Assembly: GCF_030867145.1 (NCBI RefSeq)
Contig: NC_134428.1
Span: 24,841,537 to 24,905,536, forward strand
Length of the DNA stretch: 64,000 bases
Direction: 5' to 3'
Source of the DNA: Opisthocomus hoazin
Taxonomy: Eukaryota > Chordata > Aves > Opisthocomiformes > Opisthocomidae
Shown: piece by piece, positions 48,094 through 64,000 of the stretch
How the letters are laid out: the number at the start of each line of letters is the position of its first letter
Position numbering within the stretch: the first letter of the stretch is position 1
Translations under genes and position numbers: made by a program
The notes under the pieces: model-generated
Database searches by the model: none
Told to the model about the DNA's origin: nothing
Seen by the model: the letters and a program-made list of their open reading frames with translations, nothing else

Positions 48094-51000
48094 CACCAGC
48101 GCCATCGGCGATGCGAGCGATGGCAGACCAGGCAGCGGCGGCGGCAGACGCCTCTCCGACCCTGGCACCGTCCCCAGGCTCCCCTCGGCGCGGGGACACC
48201 GACGCGCTAACGCCCCATCCCACCGGCACCAGGGAGGACGGCGGCAGCCGCGACGGCTGCGGGCTCATTTTCACCGTAGACGGGGACGCGAAGCCTCCCC
48301 CCTCGCCCCAGCCCGGGGGGATGCTCCTGGCCGACCTCCCGCGGGCCCCCCAACCCCGGCTGAGCCCGGCCAAGTCCCGCACGGCCCCGTCCTCGCCCAG
48401 CGTCTCCCCGTCGGAGACCCGAGCCGCCCTGCTCCGGCTGCGCGAGGCCAGGCTGGAGGACACCAAGAAGCGGCTGTCGGAGGCCGTGCAGGAGCCCCTC
48501 AGCCGGCTCAGCCGGCTCATGGCCGAGGAGAGCGGCCCCGGGCCCCGGGCGAAGGCGGGTGCCGGGGGGCTGGAGGTGGGGGGCAGCCGCGGGGTTGGGG
48601 GACGCCGGGCGCGGGACTGGAGCCCTTGGGAGCCCACCCTGAACTGCCGCTACGAGATCTGCTCCTACGGGGACCTGATCCAGGTGGTGGAGGTGGCGGA
48701 GCGGGATGCCGAAGCCCGGCTGCCACCCCCCGAGGAGCCGCCGGCGGCGCGGCCGGGGGGCACAGCACCGGGCAGAGCCCTCGCCTCCATCGCCCTCCTC
48801 GCCTACGGCTACTTCGTCCTGCCGCTGCCGCCCTATGCCGCCGGGCTCTGCCTGGGGCTCGTCTGCGGGCTGGTGCTGGGCTTCCTCGCCATCCTCCTCC
48901 TCATCCCAAAGGCTCCACCGGCAGCACCGGGGCCGCGGGGCCGTCTGTGCCCTGAGCTGGTCCCAGGGGAGCGGCAGGAGACCCACCGTCTCCAGGTAGG
49001 AGAGGGGTGGTCCGGGACGGGGTGCTGGGTGGGGGCTGGAGGGGTGCCCGGGGCTCGGGGTGCAGCGCTGAGGGGCGGCCGAGCCCGCACCGGGTGCTGG
49101 CTGCTGCCCCGTACGGCACGGCGGGAAGCAGCCAGCTCCGTCTCCGCGCACCCAGGGCTGGATGAACCAGCTGCACGTCTACGACCCCGAGCTTTTCCAC
49201 CCCTCGCTCACGCACTCGGTGCTCGCCACGCTGGACGGGGCCGCCCTCAAGCTCTCCTACCCCAAGAGCAACATCCCGCGCCGAGCCACCTTCGAGGAGG
49301 AAATCCCCGACGCCGCCTTCGTCAGCCACCGCTGCTACGACCTGACCGACGCCAAGGTGAGTCCGGCCGCGCCAAGGACCCTCCCCGGGAGTGGAGGGCT
49401 CCCCCCTTCTGGGGACCCCCAGTGCCCTGGCCTCACCGCCGCTCTCGGCGTCGCAGGTCTTCCTCTGTCCCCCCGGCCTGGCCCGAAAGCGGACGTGGAA
49501 CAAGAAGTACCCCATCTGCGTCCTCCTCCCCGAGCTGGCGGATGCGGAGCGCGGGAGCGGCGAGGAGCACGATGCGGAGCTGCAGAGGGATGAAGGGACG
49601 AGGAAGGTGCCGGTGCCGGGCCAGGACGTCGCTGGGGACTGCAGGGAGAGGCGCCTGTACCTCTTCGGGCGGACAGGCAGGGAGAAGGAGGAGTGGTACC
49701 AGCACCTGGCGCGAGCCTCCCGCGGGACGCCCAGCAGCAGCCGCGGCGAAGCCAGGGCGGGTGAGAAGCAGCCGTCGCGGCATCTGCTCGGCACTGGGGT
49801 GGGAGCTGTGCGGGTGCCGGGAGGACGAGCCCTTGGTCGGCAGCGGTGGGTGCAGGGGGAGATGGAGGAGGCCAGAGGCAAGAGGCTTTGCAGCAGCAGG
49901 GAGAGCCTGGAGGAGCCCCCTCGCCAGGACAGGGTGGGTGGGATGTCACCTCTCCCACCACCCTGACCCACTCGTGTCCCCGTGTCCCCAAGGCACGGGA
50001 GCGGCTCCGCGGAGCAGCGGCAGCAGCAGCGGAGGGAGCACCGAGGACATCCCCTGCGCTGTCCCACCCAAGGAGCTGGCGGGAAGCGTCCGACAGAAGA
50101 TTTTCCTGGATTACAGCACCTACATGGCCCGGCTGGTGCCAGCGCAGGGGGCGGGCAGCCCGGACCGGAGCCCCTCTCGCGGAGCACCAGGCAGCCCCAC
50201 GCCCGCAAAGGTGAGCGGGACAAATCCAGCCCTGGGAGCAGGACACGAGCGCTGAGCGAGGCTGATGGACCCTGCGTGCTGCCTCTTCCAGTCCCGTGGG
50301 TCCTCTCCTCCCTCCCAGCACCACGGTTTGAGCTCGTGGCCTCTGTCCCTCCGCAGCTCGGCGAGGACGGGGCCGGGCGCAGCGAGGCGTGCGTGGCCTG
50401 GATGAACGCGCTGGTGGGGCGCGTCTTCTGGGACTTCCTCCGGGAGCCGTACTGGGCCGAGCAGGTGTCCAGCAAGATCCAGAAGAAGCTGAGCAAGATC
50501 AAGGTGAGAGGCAGGAACATCACATCACCCATGAGAACCCCGTCCTGTCCCCACGGCGGGTGCCAGGCTGTAGTGACCGTCCCCACGTGGTTTCCCTCCA
50601 TCAGCTCCCGTATTTCATGAACGAGCTGGCGCTGACGGAGCTGGACATGGGCTCATCCATCCCCTCGGTCCTCAGCGCCTCCAACCCCACCATCAACGAC
50701 CGAGGTAAGAGCCCCGCAGAGCGGCAGCGACCCCAGCACTGGCTCTGTGGCAGCTGTTAGCGAGGTGCCAGCCCGGTCCCCGAAGCGGGGAGCTTTCGGC
50801 AGGCACACGAGCGGTGCTGATGGGGTCTCGTCCCGTCCCTCTCCCCGGCAGGGCTCTGGGTGGACATGGAGGTCACCTACAGCGGCTCGTTGCAGATGAC
50901 GCTCGAGACGAAGATGAACCTCTGCAAGCTGGGGAAGGAGAGCGCTGCAGAGGAGAGCAGCCCAGCAGAGCCAGGCGGAGAGGGGTAAGGAGACTGCACA

Positions 51001-54000
51001 GCTGGGTTTCATCCTCCTCCTCCTCCCCGAGCGAGGCAAGAGGGTGCTGGCCCCAGGGCACCCCACTGATGCTCCCCGGGGCTCGCAGGGCCAGGCCACG
51101 GCTGATCCTGCTGGCAGACAGCGACGCAGAGTCGTCCAGCGCCGGCTCCTCTGACGAGGAAGACGTCACCGCCGCAGAGCCCACGGGAGCCACGGGGGAG
51201 CGGGTCCCACCGCCCGGCGCCGAGGGGTAAGGGGCCGCTTGGGGACCACGCTGCAGGGCAGACGGGGAGATGCCAGGGAAGCACAAGCACAGGGGCTCGG
51301 GGAGCGTTTCCCCGGGAAGGCACGCGCAGGCACCCCGGCACGTCGTGGCAGCCCCTCGCAGGGGATTCCCTGCGGGGTGCTGTGACAGACGGCCGGGGGA
51401 CGCCGAAACGCAGCGCGGCTCCGGGTCCCACCGCGCTGCTGAGCCGCGGCTCCCCTCGCTTTAGCCACGTCAGCGGCAACAGCACGAGCCGGAGGATCCT
51501 GCGCTTTGTGGATAAGATCGCCAAGTCCAAGTATTTCCAGAAGGCCACGGAAAACGAGTTCATCAAAAAGAAGATCGAGGAGGTTTCCAACACGCCGCTG
51601 CTGCTGACGGTGGAGGTGCAGGAGCTGGCAGGCACCCTGGCCGTGAACATCCCGCCGCCGCCGACGGACCGTGTCTGGTACCAGCTCTCCTCCCTCCTGC
51701 ACGGGGACCCACGCACGTCCTCCCTCCAGCTCCGTGGCTTGGCCGAGGAGCCCGCTCTGGGGCTTCAGGTTTATCTGGGGTGCCAGCAAGCCAGGGCTGT
51801 TCTCCCAGTGGGACTCGCAGACCTCAGACTCACTTCTCCTGGTCTCCACCCAGGGCAGGACAGGATCTGGGGACCCAGAGCTCCAGGTCCCTAAAACCCA
51901 GCGGTGGGGCCGCGCGGGCTGTGCCACGTATGTGGGGCGTGATGCTTTCTGCCTTTTCCATTCCTCCTCGCAGGTACAGCTTCCGAGTGCCACCGCAGCT
52001 GGAGCTGAAGGTGCGCCCGAAGCTGGGCGAGCGGGAGGTGACGTTCCTCCACGTCACCGAGTGGATCGAGAGGAAGCTGCAGCACGAATTTCAGGTGCCT
52101 GCTCTGTTAAAGGGTTCAGCAAACCCTGCTGAAGCGTGGGCATTGCTGCGGTCGGGGAAAATCAGACCTCAGTTTGGGCCAGGGCTGATATTCAGCGTGA
52201 CCTGGACAGGCTGGAGAGTTGGGCAGAGAGGAACCTGATGAGGTTCAACAAGGGCAAGGGCAGGATCCTGCACCTGGGGAGGAACAACCCCAGGCACAAG
52301 TACAGGCTGGGGCTGACCTGCTGGAGAGCAGCTCTGCGGAGAGGGACTGGGAGTGCTGGGGGACGACAGGGTGACCATGAGCCAGCAGCGTGCCCTGGGT
52401 GCCAAGAAGGCCAATGGGATCCTGGGGTGCATCAAGAGGAGTGTGGCCAGCAGGACGAGGGAGGGTCTCCTCCCCCTCTACTCTGCCCTGGGGAGGCCCC
52501 ATCTGGAATACTCTGTCCAGTTCTGGGCTCCCCAGTTCAAGAAAGATGAGGAGCTACTGGAGACAGTCCAGCGCAGGGCTACGAGGATGAGGAGGGGACT
52601 GGAGCATCTCTCCTACAAGGAGAGGCTGAGGGAGCTGGGCTTGTTCAGCCTGGAGAAGAGAAGGCTGAGAGGGGACCTTAGAAATGCTTCTAAATATCTG
52701 CAGGGTGGGGGTCAGGAGGACGGGGCCAGACTCTGTTCAGTGGTGCCCAGCGACAGGACAAGGGGCAATGGGCACAAACTGGAGCAGAGGAAGCTCCAGC
52801 TGAACCCGAGGAAGAAATTCTTCCCTCTGAGGGTGACGGAGCCCTGGCCCAGGCTGCCCAGGGAGGCTGTGGAGTCTCCTTCTCTGGAGATATTCCAGCC
52901 CCGCCTGGCCGCGGTGCTGTGCAGCCTGCTCTGGGTGACCCTGCTTGGGCAGGGGGTTGGGTTGGGTGACCCACAGAGGCCCCTGCCAACCCTGACCATT
53001 CTGTGATTCTGTGACAAAAAGCCGACGTCCCATCTGGTCTGTCCAGCTTTGGGCAGTCAAGAAACAGCCGAAGCAACCAGCTCCAAGGGCTGGTGCTCTG
53101 AGCACCAGAGTGCTTGAGGAAGAGCGGCTTCCTCCCAGCACGTGCAGCCCTGCCCAAGGCAGGGGGGATCAGGAGCGTTAGCGAGTTGCAGGCAGAGCCC
53201 CCCCAGAAGGGCTGAATTCACCCATCCGCTCTGGTTTTGGGATGTTTGGGAGATTTACCATCACGAGGTACCCGCTGGTTTTTCAGCCTCTCGCCTTTGA
53301 GACCTCTGGTCACAAAGGAGGAATGTCCCCACAGATATTTAGGCACCCAGATCCCCCCAAACTGGCTTCAAAGCGCTGGTCCCTGCCCTCTGCCACGACC
53401 GCCCTTGAAGCCATACACACAGGTAAGCAGGGCCAAGAAATACCGCTCCTGCTTGTCCCCTCCCCGAGTTACCCAGAGCTGGCAGTCCTCTAGGGCCAGG
53501 CACGGTCGGCTGCTGACGAGGGGACGCGCGCCCAGGACCTTCTGTTCGCAGCCCTGGTCTCTGATCTGAGCTCTTGGGGCTCCTGCCAAGGCCGCTTCCC
53601 GGCAGATGTGTCACCAGCCAGGCAGTGGCATTCAAACCCACGTACTTATTCTAGATTCCTCTTTTCAGAAAATTTTGGTGATGCCAAACATGGACGATCT
53701 GATCATTCCCGTCATGCGCTCTGGCCTGGATCCGCAGCCACCCAGGGACCTGCCAGCCAAGGGAGAGAAGCGGCTCTGAAGCGCAGCCCCTCGCGCAGGG
53801 CAGAGACACTGCCCAGAGCTCAGGGACCTCGCTGGGACATGGAGCCAGCCAGGGCCTGGCCACTGGCTGCATCCAGGGCTCTGCTGTGGGGTCTGACCTT
53901 CTTGGTCCATCTCATCCTCAGCACTTTTGCAGATGAGCCTCCTCCTCAAATACCACAAGCACATGTTCAGAGCAGAACCAGACCCCAGGGCAAGGGGTTT

Positions 54001-54266
54001 GCTGAAGACCCAGGAACTTCATGCCCCTCCTACCCGGCACCCAGCAGTCCTGGTCACGGGGGCAGCTCGGGATCAGTGGAGGGCTGGGCTTTCCACTGTC
54101 TGGTTCCCCAAGAGGGTGCAGGATGCCCAGACCGGTTCTGCACTGAAGGAGTTGTGATCACCGCTGATAAAAGACATCACAGCTCCAAGACACATCACGC
54201 CCTCCCCGCAGGCAGCTGGACTGCAAGGAAAACATGGGTGGGAAACAAGTCCAAAATCTGAATAAA
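48094..54266 (+). CDS. TEX2L: TEX2-like protein: ER membrane protein with PH-like and SMP lipid-transfer domains, 11 coding exons
   Basis: TEX2 proteins sit in the ER at membrane contacts and move lipids through an SMP domain. Coding exons: 48111-48995, 49156-49356, 49457-49760, 49993-50210, 50357-50503, 50605-50704, 50852-50984, 51089-51226, 51465-51677, 51974-52094, 53669-53779. All have GT-AG junctions and matching phases: 2571 bases, 856 residues, no frame break. Domains: Ser/Pro-rich N-terminus; a two-helix membrane hairpin at about 222-268; a PH-like region at about 296-445 ([32 protein letters not shown]); [10 protein letters not shown]; an SMP domain at about 537-835 ([33 protein letters not shown]). 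It matches TEX2 throughout but is shorter than human TEX2 (about 1130), so I call it the paralogue. Start: ATG 48111, or 48120 (MADQ) with a better Kozak. The acceptor at 48091-48093 implies an upstream non-coding exon. Intron 10 holds a CR1. AATAAA at 54261. Confidence 0.87.
52175..53013 (+). mobile_element. CR1 LINE 3' fragment in TEX2-like intron 10, ~840 bp
   Basis: Sense CR1 with a 217-codon uninterrupted ORF2 C-terminal frame (52353-53006) and an 'accattctgtgattctgtga' tail. It is among the longest and least decayed copies in the window. The reverse transcriptase core is missing, so it is not autonomous. Confidence 0.94.
54261..54266 (+). terminator. TEX2-like poly(A) signal
   Basis: AATAAA 482 bases after the TGA stop at 53777-53779. 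It is the first canonical signal I see downstream. Confidence 0.7.
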
Positions 54267-54289
54267 TCCATCACTGCTCAGTCTTACCT

Positions 54290-54750
54290 AGCAGCCACCT
54301 TATTGTACACAAGTTCCCACATCTGCTGAGGATGCTGGCCAGGACCGTGGGGCTTTGTGCAGAGAGAAGTCCACGGGTCATACTGTCAGCTCAGCAAAAG
54401 GAGTGCCTGGGTGCGCGTGGTGAGAGGCGGTGAGGGGAGAGATGCTCACTGAGACTGGGCAGAAGCCAGTAACGGGGAGGCCCTGTATTCCCAGCCAAAA
54501 CTGGGGCAGGAGTGCCGCTACCGGCTCTGCTCTCCCCTGGAACCGAGGAAGGGGTGTCTTCACCGTGGTTTGGGTGACTGCAGGCAGTGGGAAAAAAATT
54601 CACTGAGCAAGGGAAAGGGAAGATCCAGAGTCCCTGTCCATACGGGCCAGCCCCCAGTGCTGCTTGTCCCCTCCTCACCTGCCAAGGAGCCTCAAGGACG
54701 CACTGCTGCCCACAGGCAAGACACCCCTCCAGAAGGAAGACGGGCAGCAG
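54290..54750. other. Gap between convergent TEX2-like and RPL3L genes
   Basis: About 460 bases between the two likely poly(A) sites. I see no repeat, exon or RNA gene in it. Confidence 0.6.
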
Positions 54751-54767
54751 GCATGGCTCGAAGCCCT

Positions 54768-54773
54768 TTTATT
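54768..54773 (-). terminator. RPL3L poly(A) signal
   Basis: AATAAA on the minus strand about 70 bases after the TAA stop, giving a very short 3' UTR as is usual for ribosomal protein mRNAs. Confidence 0.8.
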
Positions 54774-54841
54774 GAAGGTGCCTGGTAGCCATCATCTTCA
54801 ACCTTGAAGGTGGCCTTAGCCAGCCTTGCAAATCTCAGTCA

Positions 54842-62905
<8,064 letters not shown>

Positions 62906-63571
62906 GGGACGTCTTCAGCCCAGGTCAGCCGCAGAACGGGGCCGCCGGCCGGTGCCTCCCCCCCTCTAATACTTAAGATGGCTGTCGGTCTGAAGACACA
63001 AATTTAGCTACCGGCTTCACCTGCTGCTCTATTAATTTCATACCCAGCCACGCTAGCAGGTTGGAAGTGTGATAAAGGTCAGTGGCCGGTGTCTCAGCTT
63101 ACACCTCTCCCTCCTCAGGAACTCCAGCGCCAAGGGCAGCGATGAGGGCGGCCTCCTGACGAGGCACCGCACGGCCAGCGCTGCAAACGCCCGCGCTGGG
63201 CAGCCCGAGCTGGGCGCAGCCGGCTGCTCTGCGTGGGGACAGACTACGAATACCCCCACCAGCCTAGAAAGAGACTCTGCGAAGGGAAGGGACGGCGGCG
63301 AGCCATGCGGCTGTGAGGGCGGGCTCCGCCGCGCCGCCATGTCGGGGCCTGAGGCGCGGACTACACCTCCCGGCATGCCCCGGGCGCAGCGGAGCATGCG
63401 CAGAGCGGCGCCCTCTGACCCCCCCCGCCGGGGTTTGTGTGGGCTGCGGACTACACCTCCCGGCATGCCCCGGGGGCAGCGGAGCATACGCAGAGCGGCG
63501 CCCTCTGCCCCCCCGCCGCCGTGTGGGGCGCCGCCATCTTGTCCGCACCGGCCGCCGGGCCCGCCGCCACC
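62906..63571. promoter_or_regulatory. Shared RPL3L / NDUFB10 divergent promoter region
   Basis: About 670 bases separate the tentative RPL3L ATG from the NDUFB10 ATG. The NDUFB10 side is a CpG island. The RPL3L side is less GC-rich, with a CACCTG E-box near 63018 that would suit a muscle gene. The E-box role is inference. Confidence 0.6.
63356..63519 (+). promoter_or_regulatory. Duplicated ZNF143/NRF1-type promoter module
   Basis: A block of about 72 bases occurs at 63356-63430 and again 90 bases later at 63446-63519, with three substitutions in the aligned core. Each copy has ACTACACCTCCCGGCATGC (63360-63378 and 63450-63468), a close match to the ZNF143/THAP11 site. Next comes an NRF1-like GCATGCGC (63394-63401), changed to GCATACGC in the second copy. 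Both factors are well known at promoters of nuclear mitochondrial genes, which fits NDUFB10. Confidence 0.8.
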
Positions 63572-63719
63572 ATGCCGGAGGACCGGGACTGGGAGGCGTA
63601 CAAGGTGCCGCCGACCCGCACCCCCGTCTCCGAGAGGATCACCTCGGTGCCCAACCCGGTCACCATCTTCCAGACCGTCTTCAACTATGTCATCGACGCG
63701 CCCGTCACCTTCGTCCGAG
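63572..63719 (+). CDS. NDUFB10: NDUFB10 exon 1: mitochondrial complex I subunit PDSW (partial)
   Basis: NDUFB10 is an accessory subunit of the complex I membrane arm, imported into the mitochondrial intermembrane-space side. The ATG sits in an excellent Kozak context (GCCGCCACCATGC). The exon encodes 49 residues plus one base (MPEDRDWEAYKVPPTRTPVS, then VPNPVTIFQTVFNYVIDAPV) and ends CGAG|GTACC. The pattern PPxRTPV...PNP...F..VxDxPVTxVR matches vertebrate NDUFB10, and the position next to RPL3L agrees. The N-terminus is a few residues longer than in human. Remaining exons, including the cysteine-rich part, lie beyond the window. Confidence 0.9.
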
Positions 63720-63769
63720 GTACCGGCGGGTCGGCCCCCCTCGGTAGCGCCGGGGCGGGGGTCGGCCAC

Positions 63770-63990
63770 GGTGCGGGGACACGGGCGCGGGGAGATGGGA
63801 CAGGGTGAGGGAACCGGCACCGGGACGGGCAGGGACACGGGGACAGGGCCACGGACAAGGAGACAACATGGACACCGGGACAAGGGGACAGCACGGACAT
63901 TGGGACAGGCACAGGGAGATGGGACACGGTGAGGGCACGAGCACCGGGACACAGACAGGGAGACAGCTTGGACACTAGGACAAACACAGG
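63770..63990. repeat. GGGACA/CGGGACA-rich simple array in NDUFB10 intron 1
   Basis: Imperfect short units of the type GGGACA(C/G)GG and GGAGA repeat to the window end, with no fixed period. Similar to other GC-rich minisatellites here but more degenerate. Confidence 0.7.
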
Positions 63991-64000
63991 AACACAGACA

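Overview
The window is nuclear DNA from a bird, most likely from a GC-rich microchromosome. The main evidence is about 20 fragments of the avian/reptilian CR1 LINE in both orientations, many ending in the typical 8-bp tail (ATTCTGTG repeated). Intron-rich vertebrate genes, CpG-rich first exons and several GC-rich minisatellites fit this. Nothing prokaryotic, viral, CRISPR-like or plasmid-like is visible.

Five protein-coding genes are supported, in the order HS3ST6 (-), MSRB1 (-), a TEX2-like gene (+), RPL3L (-), NDUFB10 (+). HS3ST6, MSRB1, RPL3L and NDUFB10 are also neighbours on human 16p13.3, so this is a conserved vertebrate block. The TEX2-like gene sits inside it, and as far as I recall human has no counterpart at that position.

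Layout: 1-13192 is the long first intron of HS3ST6, with CR1 fragments concentrated in the first 6 kb and an almost CR1-free 6.1-13.2 kb. HS3ST6 exon 1 lies at 13193-13533; exon 2 is not in the window. A (TTTTCCCATG)-type array (13847-14366) and a CTGCAGGG-rich minisatellite (15190-16203) follow upstream. From 16.2 to 38.2 kb is intergenic DNA with many CR1s and no gene I can support. MSRB1 (38.2-41.4 kb) has an in-frame UGA selenocysteine codon and a convincing SECIS element in its 3' UTR. A 1.1-kb GGATCC-rich minisatellite (42271-43390) lies upstream of it. The TEX2-like gene (48094 to about 54285) has 11 coding exons giving 856 residues with no reading-frame break. RPL3L (54.75-62.9 kb) has nine certain coding exons and one tentative first exon, giving 407 residues. 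TEX2-like and RPL3L converge; RPL3L and NDUFB10 diverge over a CpG-rich promoter holding a duplicated ZNF143-type motif.

The genes do not form one pathway: a Golgi heparan-sulfate 3-O-sulfotransferase, a selenoprotein methionine-R-sulfoxide reductase, an ER lipid-transfer protein, a muscle-specific ribosomal protein and a complex I subunit. I found no wholly new system. The observations most worth checking are the SECIS/UGA pair, the bird TEX2 paralogue, the duplicated promoter module, a four-copy array built on a CR1 tail, and the minisatellites beside HS3ST6 and MSRB1.
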